Origin: an uncultured Clostridia bacterium
GTDB lineage: Bacteria; Bacillota; Clostridia; Christensenellales; UBA1242
Direction of reading: 5' to 3'
Length of the DNA: 19,302 bases
Assembly: GCA_947384015.1 (NCBI GenBank)
Contig: CANDFN010000008.1
Span: 1 to 19,302, forward strand
Shown here: positions 7,236-14,289 of the stretch, piece after piece
How positions within the stretch are numbered: the stretch's first letter is position 1
Layout of the letters: each line of letters starts with the position of its first letter
Position numbers and translations under genes: made by a program
Notes under the pieces: model-generated
The model's input: the letters and a program-made list of their open reading frames with translations, nothing else
What the model was told of the DNA's origin: nothing
The model's database searches: none

Positions 7236-8631
7236 TTTTTATGGATTTAAAAAATAAAATTAAATACACGCTTGCAACTATTGTTGTTAAAACATCTGAA
7301 ATTGGTGCAGACCATAAAAATGCAGATGTGCTAATAAATGGTAAAACAACAGCTAATGGAATTAAGAATATTACATCCCTTAGCATTGCGACTAAGCTTG
7401 CTTTTACTGGGTGACCAATGGCTTGGAAGAAAATTGATACAGCCTTTGTTACACAAGTTAATAATATAAATCCCAAATAAATTCTAAATGCATTAATACC
7501 AAATTGAATTTCTGCCAATGTATAACCTCTTTTGGTAGAATAACCAAACATCGCTAGTAATGCAGCTGGGCAAAATTCAAACAAAATGGTTGCTATTACA
7601 CCAATTATAATGGTTACAATCAATATTATTTTAAAAGTGTCTTTTACTCTATCATATTTTTTTGCGCCATAATTATAGCCTAAAATAGGCTGTCCGCCAG
7701 AAGTTACACCAATAGCCACACTAATAACAATACCAAAAACTTTAAAAACTACCGTAAATATACCAATAGCATTTTGAACTGTTGCAACAAATAAAGCACC
7801 TAAAAGAATATTGTTTACAACAGAAATTATAACAATTGCTAATTGAGTTAAAAAACTAGAAATTCCCAACTTTAAACTAGTGCCAAGCAATTTAAAATCA
7901 GGTTTAAAGCTTTTCATTTTCAACTTAAAGTTTTTAGATTTTATAAAATATAAAGCATTTAACGCAAAGGTTATAAGTTGACCAATAAAGGTTGCCAAAG
8001 CAGCACCTGTCATACCCATATTAGCGACAAATATAAAGATAGGGTCTAAAATAATATTAACTATTGCACCTATCGCCATTGCAAGCATTGCAAATTTTGG
8101 ACTACCATCGGCACGCACAATAGGGTTCATTACACAAGCAAGTAAGAAAATAGGGAAACCTGCAATAATCCAAGTGCTATACTCTTTTGCATCTGCCAAA
8201 AATATTGAAGCCTCTCCACGTGCACCAAAAAATTTTAAAATAGGTTCGCAAAATATATAACTAACAGCAACTAAAACAATGCTTACAATTAAACCAATGG
8301 TCAAACCAGTGCCAACACTTTTATGAGTATCTTCGGTTTGATTTTTGCCTTGATTAATACTTATTGTTGCAGCCGTTCCGTCACCAAGAAATAAGCCTAA
8401 AGCAAGGACTATAACTGTAAGTGGATAAACAATACCTGTTGCAGTGTTACCTAAAGGCAAATAACTTGCATTGCCAATAAATATTTGGTCTACAATATTA
8501 TACAAAGCTTGTATAATAAGTGATAAAACGCAAGGTATAGAAAACATCCTTAATAATTTACCAACTTTAATTGTGCCTAAAAATTTATTATCCTGAGGCT
8601 GCGATTGTTCAATTTTTTGTGAATTTTGCAT
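7228..8631 (-). CDS. MATE family multidrug/sodium antiporter
   Basis: 467 aa with about 12 hydrophobic helices in two MatE halves. The first half starts GKLLRMFSIPCVLSLIIQALYNIVDQIFIGN, a strong MATE signature, and the second half begins near LGTSLKLGISSFLTQLAIVIISVVNNILLG. Length is normal and both halves look complete. It should export cationic drugs or metabolites by Na+ or H+ antiport. I chose ATG 8631 because GAAGGAG stands 5 nt upstream. The in-frame ATG at 8655 has no SD and lies inside the leader. The gene follows a promoter and a terminator-like hairpin in its own leader, which suggests regulated read-through. The kinase-like fragment overlaps its stop by 8 nt. Substrate unknown. Confidence 0.93.
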   Translation of the reverse strand: MQNSQKIEQSQPQDNKFLGTIKVGKLLRMFSIPCVLSLIIQALYNIVDQIFIGNASYLPLGNTATGIVYPLTVIVLALGLFLGDGTAATISINQGKNQTEDTHKSVGTGLTIGLIVSIVLVAVSYIFCEPILKFFGARGEASIFLADAKEYSTWIIAGFPIFLLACVMNPIVRADGSPKFAMLAMAIGAIVNIILDPIFIFVANMGMTGAALATFIGQLITFALNALYFIKSKNFKLKMKSFKPDFKLLGTSLKLGISSFLTQLAIVIISVVNNILLGALFVATVQNAIGIFTVVFKVFGIVISVAIGVTSGGQPILGYNYGAKKYDRVKDTFKIILIVTIIIGVIATILFEFCPAALLAMFGYSTKRGYTLAEIQFGINAFRIYLGFILLTCVTKAVSIFFQAIGHPVKASLVAMLRDVIFLIPLAVVLPFISTSAFLWSAPISDVLTTIVASVYLILFFKSIKSV

Positions 8632-8653
8632 AAAATCTCCTTCAAAAACGCGC

Positions 8654-8685
8654 AAAAAAACGCGAAATATTATTTTCTCGCGTTT
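8654..8685 (-). terminator. Terminator hairpin in the MATE leader (possible attenuator)
   Basis: A perfect 8-bp stem AAACGCGA/TCGCGTTT (8678-8685 and 8658-8665) with a 12-nt loop, running into seven U. It lies after the MATE promoter and about 25 nt before its SD. An upstream leader segment TTGCGT can pair with ACGCGA of the first arm, a candidate antiterminator. It could also act as a late terminator for the DegV operon, since no better one follows DegV. Confidence 0.6.
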
Positions 8686-8735
8686 GCTGGTTCTCTGATT
8701 TTACGCAAATCGGATATTAATAATTTAGCAAAAAT

Positions 8736-8744
8736 ATTATAGCA
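8736..8744 (-). promoter_or_regulatory. Extended -10 promoter for the MATE gene
   Basis: TGCTATAAT on the minus strand (-10 TATAAT at 8736-8741 with an extended TGC). No good -35 is seen at 16-18 nt, where the DNA is an A/T tract. The predicted leader is about 98 nt. Confidence 0.55.
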
Positions 8745-8815
8745 TAATTTTTTTAAAAAATGTGCCAAAAAATTTTAATTTTGTTGCAAAATTTTTTGTA
8801 TTTTTTTGCTAAATT

Positions 8816-9643
8816 TTACTTTTCAAAATAAGCAATACCACAGCACCCTGGACCACCATAAGTGCCAACCACAGGGCCAATTTCATAACAAGCAGTAAAC
8901 TTAAAACCAAACTCTTGCTCTACAGTTTGTTTAATTTCTTCTGCTTTTTCTGGACTATTAGAATGACCATAATAAATTGGCATGCTTTCGTCTACATTTT
9001 TTATCAATTTACAAAATGCCTTTTTAGCCATAGGGAACCCTATCGCTTTTGCCTTCATCTCCACCTTGCCTGCAATATCTATAATAGGTTTTATTTTTAA
9101 AACACCTGCAAGCAAACCTGCTGCCATAGACAGCCTACCACCTTTTACAAGGTATTTAACATTATCAATAATAGCCAAAACTCTAACTTTATTTTTTAGC
9201 TTTTCCATTTCTTCTTTTAACTCTTTTAAAGTTGCGCCACCCTTAATTAGTTTTACAGCTTCTAGCACTAAGGCTGCGTAAGAAATTGTTACAGTTTGAG
9301 TATCGTAAATTTCTAGTTTGTCGCTGTTTAATTCCTCTTTTGCCAAACGCAAACTATTAAAAGTTCCAGAAAGTCCACTGCTCATAGACATCACAAAAAC
9401 ATCATCACCTTTATCTAAAAAAGGTTTAATAATATCACAATATTCATTTTGATTTATTTGTGTTGTATGAGGAAGAGCTTTTTCCATTTTTAATTTTTTG
9501 TAAAACTCATCATTTGTAAGGTTTACGCCAGCAAGAAATTCTTCTTCTCCAAAACGAACTTTTATTGGTATAACTTCAACACCTAATTTTTTAGTTTCCT
9601 CCATTGGGAGGTCGCAAGTGCTATCTACAATTAACTTAACCAT
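8816..9643 (-). CDS. DegV family fatty-acid-binding protein
   Basis: 275 aa, a full-length DegV-fold protein. The N-terminus VKLIVDSTCDLP, the loop LPHTTQINQNEY (the family Thr-Ser-Gln site that contacts the lipid carboxylate, here TTQ), MSMSSGLSGTFNS near residue 89, VKYLVKGGRLS and the C-terminal EIGPVVGTYGGPGCCG all fit. DegV/FakB proteins hold one fatty acid, and some present it to the kinase FakA; no FakA gene is visible here. An AGGAG precedes the ATG, which overlaps the activase stop by 8 nt (ATGGTTAA), so translation is coupled. As the last gene of the dehydratase-type operon it hints that the pathway handles an acyl group, but this is inference. The paired Cys in GPGCCG is unlike the usual GPG-A/T-x-G. 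Confidence 0.92.
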   Translation of the reverse strand: MVKLIVDSTCDLPMEETKKLGVEVIPIKVRFGEEEFLAGVNLTNDEFYKKLKMEKALPHTTQINQNEYCDIIKPFLDKGDDVFVMSMSSGLSGTFNSLRLAKEELNSDKLEIYDTQTVTISYAALVLEAVKLIKGGATLKELKEEMEKLKNKVRVLAIIDNVKYLVKGGRLSMAAGLLAGVLKIKPIIDIAGKVEMKAKAIGFPMAKKAFCKLIKNVDESMPIYYGHSNSPEKAEEIKQTVEQEFGFKFTACYEIGPVVGTYGGPGCCGIAYFEK

Positions 9644-10604
9644 TGTTTCTCCTATTTATCTTTACTGCACCATTATCGCATTTATTACCCCAAGAGTCAA
9701 TTAATTCGTTATCTTTAAATACACAAATAATTTCGCAGTGGTTTGCACATTTTGGACATTCAAATCCTGTTGTTTTAAATTCCATGTCTGCAACATCAAA
9801 GCTGAAAGATTTTTCAATGCCAGATTTTCTTGCCAAAACAGCCACACCAAATGCTCCCATTAAGTGTCCGTTAGGGTCTACTAAAACCTCACAGCCTACA
9901 GCGTCTTCAAACGCCTTTTTAACACCCACATTCTTGCTTACACCACCTTGGAATACAATAGGAGCTTTAATTTTTTTACCCTTACCAATATTGTTTATGT
10001 AGTTTGTAACAACCGCTTTGCAAAGCCCTGCAATTATATCTTCTTTTTTGTGCCCTATTTGAGCTTTATGTACAAGATCACTTTCCGCAAAAACAGTGCA
10101 ACGTGCTGCAATGTTTGTTGGATGCTGACTGGTTAATGCAATTTTACCAAACTCCTCTACTGGCACACCCAAACGATGTGCTTGGCTAGATAGAAACGAG
10201 CCTGTGCCGGCTGCACAAAGAGTGTTCATGGCATAGTCTACAACAAAACCGTTTTCTATAATAATTATTTTACTATCTTGTCCACCAATTTCAAAGATAG
10301 TGTTAACATCTGGATGTAAAGTGGTTGTTCCTATTGCGTGGGCAGTAATTTCGTTTTTTACCACGCTTGCATTAGTCATTACCCCAATAAGTTTACGGGC
10401 GCTACCTGTTGTGCCTACGCTTACAATTTTAACATCTTTACCTTTTAACTGTTTTTCCAAAACTTTTAACAAACGTTTAACTGCACCCATTGGGTCGCCT
10501 TCTGTCCAAAGATATTCGCTTGCTAAAATATTATTTTTATTGTCAATAACTACGCCCTTTGTAGAAATTGAACCAATATCTATACCTAAATATCCTTTAA
10601 TCAT
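9636..10604 (-). CDS. 2-hydroxyacyl-CoA dehydratase activase-type ATPase (BadF/BadG/BcrA/HgdC family)
   Basis: 322 aa, ASKHA ATPase fold. Visible elements are the phosphate-1 loop GIDIGSISTKGV (7-18), IGGQD (106-110) and two cysteines, C130 in NTLCAAGTGSF and C169 in AARCTVFAESD. Their 39-residue spacing equals that of the cluster-bridging cysteines of HgdC, which hold one [4Fe-4S] between two subunits. Known members use ATP to push a low-potential electron onto a partner iron-sulfur protein. An unusual C-terminal tail carries C283, C286, C290, C294 and C309 (CPKCANHC...WGNKC), a possible extra metal site. An AAGGAG SD precedes the ATG. The HgdB-like gene ends 17 nt upstream and DegV overlaps its stop. 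Its natural electron donor is unknown. Confidence 0.93.
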   Translation of the reverse strand: MIKGYLGIDIGSISTKGVVIDNKNNILASEYLWTEGDPMGAVKRLLKVLEKQLKGKDVKIVSVGTTGSARKLIGVMTNASVVKNEITAHAIGTTTLHPDVNTIFEIGGQDSKIIIIENGFVVDYAMNTLCAAGTGSFLSSQAHRLGVPVEEFGKIALTSQHPTNIAARCTVFAESDLVHKAQIGHKKEDIIAGLCKAVVTNYINNIGKGKKIKAPIVFQGGVSKNVGVKKAFEDAVGCEVLVDPNGHLMGAFGVAVLARKSGIEKSFSFDVADMEFKTTGFECPKCANHCEIICVFKDNELIDSWGNKCDNGAVKINRRNNG

Positions 10605-10621
10605 ACCTTTCTCCTTATGCC

Positions 10622-11683
10622 CTATTTTTGCCTTGCTACAACCATATCGTAAAAGGCTTCCAACCTGGTTTTTACACCAGTCTCACTTGTTTGAGAATCA
10701 AAACTAAAATGTAAAACAGGAATTTTATAATCTCTACTAATATTTTGCAATACTGGCATTGCATCTATTTCTGGTGTGCAACCAAAAGATTTAACTTGAA
10801 TAATACCGTCCATGCCAGCACGTGCATACATTAAGGTTTCCGCCACCGTAAAGTTTGCTGTTGCGCCCATGCTGTATTTTGCATATTTTTTTGCTGTTTT
10901 CTTTCTTTTCTTCCACTGATTATGAACAAGCGTATTTGTTAAGTTCATGTCTCTATAAACTTCCATGCCCATTTTTGCAAGTTCTTTTTCCATAAAATAG
11001 TTACTAAAAGGTTCTTGCACTGTGTAATAATCGCCAACCATACCAACTTTATAAGTTTTTGCAGGTTTGTTTAATTGAACTTGTTTTATTTTTTTATAAT
11101 AGGTTTTTGCAAGTTTACTTAGCTCTCTACCATTTTTTAAATTGTCCAACTTATCGCTAAACTCTTTATAAACCGATTCCATTTCGCCTTCTTTTACTTC
11201 AAAACCCACATTGTGGCGAATGTAATTATCAAACTTATCTATTACTTTTATAATTCTTAAAGTTGTTGGTAAAGCTTTTACAACTTTTACTAAAGAGACC
11301 TCTGGATTAACTACGCGCAAGTTTTCCATAATAGACCTTGGCGATGTCCATTTGATATTTGCCATGTTAAAGAAATGGAAATTATAACCCATATCTCTTA
11401 AAATTTGTTCTGACAACTCTCCATAGTAATTTAATCTGCAAGCACCAAAAATCTGCATTAAGCAATTTGCACCATTTTGCAACGCTTCTATATAACAACC
11501 TAAACAATATTTAAAAGGTGCACAAACATAGTCTGGGCTGTTTTTACTTCCTAATTCTAATGTCCTTTTAGTTATTGGCGGTGGTGTCATATACTTAACA
11601 TCAAAGCCGTGTTCAAACAAATATTTAAAGGCATGCGAATAGTTTGCCCATTGCGGGAAGCATGCAACAATTTCGTTATTCAT
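10622..11683 (-). CDS. 2-hydroxyacyl-CoA dehydratase-like (HgdB/double-cubane type) iron-sulfur protein
   Basis: 353 aa, related to the HgdB/BcrB family (PF06050-like) in the form that accompanies DUF2229. Cysteines sit at C54, C60 and C63 (DYVCAPFKYCLGCY), C82 (FGACRLNYYGE) and in SFGCTPEID near residue 302, suited to binding an Fe-S cluster. Further family marks are VGDYYTVQEPFSNYF and the LHFSFDSQTSETGVKTRLEAFYD C-terminus. Related proteins hold a [4Fe-4S] or [8Fe-9S] double-cubane cluster that receives electrons from an activase. The ATG has an AAGGAG SD and overlaps the DUF2229 stop by 8 nt (ATGAATAA), so the two are coupled and probably form a complex. Substrate unknown; a classic two-subunit dehydratase with its own CoA-ester genes is not present nearby. 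Confidence 0.88.
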   Translation of the reverse strand: MNNEIVACFPQWANYSHAFKYLFEHGFDVKYMTPPPITKRTLELGSKNSPDYVCAPFKYCLGCYIEALQNGANCLMQIFGACRLNYYGELSEQILRDMGYNFHFFNMANIKWTSPRSIMENLRVVNPEVSLVKVVKALPTTLRIIKVIDKFDNYIRHNVGFEVKEGEMESVYKEFSDKLDNLKNGRELSKLAKTYYKKIKQVQLNKPAKTYKVGMVGDYYTVQEPFSNYFMEKELAKMGMEVYRDMNLTNTLVHNQWKKRKKTAKKYAKYSMGATANFTVAETLMYARAGMDGIIQVKSFGCTPEIDAMPVLQNISRDYKIPVLHFSFDSQTSETGVKTRLEAFYDMVVARQK

Positions 11684-12596
11684 TTTCGCGCTCCTTTTTA
11701 AAATTAATTATATCTACATAGCTTTCTAACCTAGTTTCAATACCCGCCGTCGCGTCCTGAGCATCCATTGTAAGCACCAATATTGGAACATTTTTAACCT
11801 TATGCATAATCATTTCGTTTACCATACTATCTGGCCCACAAGGGAAGGTTGTTAAAATAACTATACCATCAACTTTATCTTTTAATAAACTAACCGCGCC
11901 CACCAAATGTTTGTTATATGCCCAAGGCAATGTCTTACTAATTTCAGTAGACGCCTTTATACAAGTTTTAGCATCACAATATTCTGCAATAATAGGTTCG
12001 CAATCCAACTGCTTTAACGCGCGCACAATAGGTTCACCTATAAAAGCATCGGCAATATTATAAGCATGCGCCAAAACAAGAACTTTGTTCTTCTTACTTT
12101 CTTGTAAAATTCTTTCTTGGTTTTGAGTGCGGAACATCTCATAATACAATTGCGCCTGTTTTGCAGTAAAAAATGCAAATTTTATTTGGCTACGTTTAAA
12201 ACCTAAAAATTTACCCATTTTTTTAAAAGCCTTATATTCAGCCTTAGTTCCACGCTTATCAATATTATAAAAAACCAATTTTAATTTGTGTTCTCTAAAA
12301 GTATTGCTTACAAGGTCTGTTTGCGCTAAAAACTTTGTGCACATTCCATAACCATGTGCAGTAGCCACCCTAGGCAAAAAGACCATATCACATTTGTCTT
12401 TTAACCAATCAATGTGTCCTAATAAAATTTTAGTTGGTAAGCAAGTTTCATCAATCGCCAAGTTTGCACCAGCGTTTACAATTTCTTTGTTTGTTTCTGG
12501 GCTAATTATGTATTCAACCCCCAGTTCATCAAAAAAGGTTGTCCACAATTTTTCATTTTTATAATACAATAATGCCCTAGGTATACCTATTTTCAC
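11676..12596 (-). CDS. DUF2229 protein, acyl-CoA dehydratase activase-related
   Basis: 306 aa, beginning IGIPRALLYYKNEKLWTTFFDELG with ISPETNKEIV and DETCLPTKILLGH (C52), the diagnostic DUF2229 (PF09989) start. Near the C-terminus are the TFPCGPDSMV motif and LVLTMDAQDATAGIETRLESYVD, echoing the HgdB-like partner's C-terminus. DUF2229 domains are usually found inside very large fusion proteins (ATPase-ATPase-DUF2229-HgdB). Here the same parts are encoded separately. The start is GTG at 12596, chosen because AAAGGAG lies 7 nt upstream and the family's MKIGIPR start follows directly. It is the first gene of the operon, behind a 250-nt leader region and the TetR operator. Function is unproven; the conserved Cys suggest a cluster-binding or scaffold role. 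Confidence 0.88.
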   Translation of the reverse strand: MKIGIPRALLYYKNEKLWTTFFDELGVEYIISPETNKEIVNAGANLAIDETCLPTKILLGHIDWLKDKCDMVFLPRVATAHGYGMCTKFLAQTDLVSNTFREHKLKLVFYNIDKRGTKAEYKAFKKMGKFLGFKRSQIKFAFFTAKQAQLYYEMFRTQNQERILQESKKNKVLVLAHAYNIADAFIGEPIVRALKQLDCEPIIAEYCDAKTCIKASTEISKTLPWAYNKHLVGAVSLLKDKVDGIVILTTFPCGPDSMVNEMIMHKVKNVPILVLTMDAQDATAGIETRLESYVDIINFKKERENE

Positions 12597-12845
12597 AGTT
12601 TCTCCTTTATTTATATAACAAATTTGCAGAATAATTTATGGTAAGCTTAAGTGTATTTAATTGTTTATTTATACTTATTTACATTTTATTATTAAACAAA
12701 GCTTTTTAAAACTATTTTCACACACCTGTTTATGATATAAATTATAAGTTTTCCCGTTATTTTTTAATTAAGTTAATATTTATTTGCTGTTTATAACAAC
12801 ATATATCTTCATTTACCTTATATGCTTTACAAAAGTCAATAATTG
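12597..12845. other. Leader/promoter region between DUF2229 operon and tetR
   Basis: About 250 nt of very A+T-rich DNA with no ORF supported by an SD. On the minus strand a TATAAT at 12741-12746 and a TTGACT at 12834-12839 could belong to operon promoters, but neither has a convincing partner hexamer. The operon promoter therefore stays unassigned, and its 5' leader may be long. Confidence 0.4.
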
Positions 12846-12881
12846 TGTTACACTTGTAACAGATTTATTATAAAGTATAAG
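12843..12881 (+). promoter_or_regulatory. tetR promoter region (two overlapping candidates)
   Basis: Candidate A is TTGTGT (12843-12848), 17 nt, TATTAT (12866-12871). Candidate B is TTGTAA (12854-12859), 16 nt, TATAAG (12876-12881). Either way the operator palindrome covers the -35, which would allow autorepression. Confidence 0.45.
12846..12861. promoter_or_regulatory. Probable TetR operator (perfect palindrome)
   Basis: TGTTACA-CT-TGTAACA, two perfect 7-bp arms around a 2-nt centre, between the divergent tetR gene and the DUF2229 operon. A second, looser pair of related half-sites (GTGTTACA and TGTATCAC) lies at about 12921-12950 in the tetR leader. Confidence 0.7.
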
Positions 12882-12961
12882 TAAAAAATATGTCAAATAA
12901 ATGACTATGAAATTTTAATAGTGTTACAAAAAGCCTAAAATGTATCACAAAAAGGAAAACT

Positions 12962-13528
12962 ATGCATAATTTTACAATAGAAAAAAAGAAGACAAACAAA
13001 AGCAATTTATTTACAAGAGCCTGCATTGTAACCGCGCTTTTTGATTTATTAAAAGCAAAAGATTTAGAAGATATAACAATAAGTGAAATTGTTAAGCGTG
13101 CAGGAGTAAGCCGTATGGGTTTTTATCGTAACTATATAAGCAAGGAAGATATTATTGAACAATATGTTTTAGATATCTTCCTAGACACCATTGCAGAAAT
13201 AGAAGCCAGCCAAACTTTACATTTTGATATTCAAGACATGCTAATAACCACCCTATGTCAATTTCAAAAACACTCCAGCGATATAAAACTTTTGCTAGAT
13301 AGGAAATTAGACGCATTGCTTCATAGTTGTTATGAAAAATCGTTTTATTATTTATATAGCCAAGAGAGACCTTCTAGAATTAGAGAATATTCTACTCGCA
13401 TGTTTATTGGAGAAATATTCAACCTTGAAATGGCTTGGGTTAGAAATGGTATGATAGAGACACCAGAGCAACTCGCAAAAATTTATTACCGTATACTAAA
13501 GCTTCGTTGCCAAACAGAAAAAAATTAA
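12962..13528 (+). CDS. TetR/AcrR family transcriptional regulator
   Basis: 188 aa. The N-terminal DNA-binding domain spans about residues 17-62, with ITISEIVKRAGVSRMGFYRNYISKEDII as the classic TetR helix-turn-helix and following helix. The remainder is the helical ligand-binding and dimer domain (about 70-180) and resembles the short C-terminal type seen in DhaS-like regulators. AAGGA precedes the ATG. It is transcribed divergently from the DUF2229-HgdB-activase-DegV operon, with a perfect TGTTACA palindrome between, so it most likely represses itself and that operon. The inducer is unknown; an acyl-CoA or fatty acid would fit the neighbours but is only inference. A strong terminator follows 1 nt after the stop. 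Confidence 0.92.
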   Translation: MHNFTIEKKKTNKSNLFTRACIVTALFDLLKAKDLEDITISEIVKRAGVSRMGFYRNYISKEDIIEQYVLDIFLDTIAEIEASQTLHFDIQDMLITTLCQFQKHSSDIKLLLDRKLDALLHSCYEKSFYYLYSQERPSRIREYSTRMFIGEIFNLEMAWVRNGMIETPEQLAKIYYRILKLRCQTEKN

Positions 13529-13529
13529 A

Positions 13530-13559
13530 AAAACACTTTGCTTTATTGCAAAGTGTTTT
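13530..13559. terminator. Bidirectional terminator between tetR and ogt
   Basis: A perfect 12-bp stem AAAACACTTTGC/GCAAAGTGTTTT around a TTTATT loop. On the plus strand TTTTGT follows; on the minus strand a long T-run follows. The ogt stop codon (13543-13545) lies in the loop, so the stem encodes the last residues of Ogt. Confidence 0.9.
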
Positions 13560-14007
13560 GTCTTTCTAATTTAAGCAACTTTTCTTTTAGCTCTAATCCG
13601 CCAGCATAACCTGTAAGCTTTCCATTTCTTCCTATCACCCTGTGGCATGGAACAACTATACCAATTGGGTTGTTATGAATAGCACCACCTACTGCACGGC
13701 AACCTTTAGGGCAACCTATTGCCACGGCAACATCTTTATATGTTTTAGTTTCTCCATAAGGAATAGTTTTTAATTGTTTCCAAACCTTAATTTGAAAGGT
13801 TGTTCCAGCCAAAACATATTTAAATGTAAAAGTTTTTCGCTTACCTAAAAGATACTCTTCTATTTGATTATACGCATAATCAATAGTCCCATTTTTACAA
13901 CCAAAATCTGTAGTGGTATCTATAAAAGATATGCTTTGTATTAAACCATTTTGTTCACTTATTTTTATATAACCCAAATCTGTTTTATAAACTGCAAAAT
14001 TAATCAT
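13543..14007 (-). CDS. ogt: Methylated-DNA--protein-cysteine methyltransferase
   Basis: 154 aa, the short Ogt form without an Ada domain. The active-site motif IVVPCHRVIG contains the alkyl-accepting Cys121, and IPYGETKTYKDVA and AVGGAIHNNPIG are the standard DNA-binding wing and helix. GYAGGLELKEKLLKLE ends the fold. The protein moves an alkyl group from O6-alkylguanine to its own Cys, a one-time reaction. The SD before the ATG is weak (TAGG). The leader is about 105 nt from a strong promoter and includes a possible 20-residue ORF whose stop lies 13 nt upstream of the ogt ATG, so translation may be coupled. The last codons are part of the shared terminator stem. Confidence 0.95.
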   Translation of the reverse strand: MINFAVYKTDLGYIKISEQNGLIQSISFIDTTTDFGCKNGTIDYAYNQIEEYLLGKRKTFTFKYVLAGTTFQIKVWKQLKTIPYGETKTYKDVAVAIGCPKGCRAVGGAIHNNPIGIVVPCHRVIGRNGKLTGYAGGLELKEKLLKLERQNTLQ

Positions 14008-14019
14008 AAAAACCTAGTT

Positions 14020-14082
14020 TTACAAAACTCCAAAAACCTTAATTAAAAATATAAATAATATAACTCCACAAAACACAGACAT
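14020..14082 (-). CDS. Possible 20-residue hydrophobic membrane peptide in the ogt leader
   Basis: A short ORF starting at ATG 14082 with AAGGA 10 nt upstream, a better SD than that of ogt. The product starts MSVFCGVILF, has about 14 hydrophobic residues in a row, then one Lys and a final hydrophobic stretch, as in small single-span membrane peptides. It lies wholly inside the transcript from the strong promoter at 14120-14148 and ends 13 nt before ogt. It could be a leader ORF that tunes ogt translation, a small membrane protein, or chance. I recognise no family. Confidence 0.35.
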   Translation of the reverse strand: MSVFCGVILFIFLIKVFGVL

Positions 14083-14119
14083 TTAGTTTCATCCTTACAC
14101 ATTTTAAATTTATATAAAT

Positions 14120-14148
14120 ATGATAACACAAAATCCGCAATCTGTCAA
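14120..14148 (-). promoter_or_regulatory. Strong sigma-A promoter for ogt
   Basis: -35 TTGACA (14143-14148, perfect), 17-nt spacer, -10 TATCAT (14120-14125, 5 of 6) on the minus strand. Confidence 0.85.
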
Positions 14149-14181
14149 TATGCACTTTTTAAATTGCCAAAACTATTAAAC

Positions 14182-14210
14182 AAAAAAACAGGTGCTTAAA
14201 CCTGTTTTTT
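14182..14210 (-). terminator. Terminator after tRNA-Lys
   Basis: Stem ACAGGT/ACCTGT with a 6-nt loop, flanked by an A-run and a T-run that extend the pairing and give a U tract on the minus strand (on the plus strand as well). It begins 4 nt after the tRNA CCA end. Confidence 0.85.
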
Positions 14211-14213
14211 GTT

Positions 14214-14289
14214 TGGTGGACCGCCAGGGACTTGAACCCTGGACCCACTGATTAAGAGTCAGTTGCTCTACCAACTGAGCTAGCGGTCC
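14214..14289 (-). tRNA. tRNA-Lys (anticodon CTT)
   Basis: 76 nt including an encoded CCA. Acceptor arms are GGACCGC and GCGGTCC with discriminator A, the D-arm is GCTCAGTTGGTAGAGC, the anticodon arm is ACTGA-CTCTTAA-TCAGT with anticodon CTT reading AAG, and the T-arm is CCAGG-GTTCAAG-CCTGG-like. The cloverleaf is complete. The nearest strong promoter is about 310 nt upstream. The sequence between contains tRNA-derived debris. Confidence 0.97.

Noticed and set aside
8737..8815. Separate terminator directly after DegV
   Set aside because: The A/T-rich DNA can form a GCAAAA/TTTTGC hairpin but no U tract follows it, so it is not claimed.
9643..10707. Long open frames on the plus strand opposite the activase and HgdB-like genes
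   Set aside because: They lie antisense to clearly conserved genes, have no SD and encode no recognisable motif; they are explained by the codon bias of the real genes.
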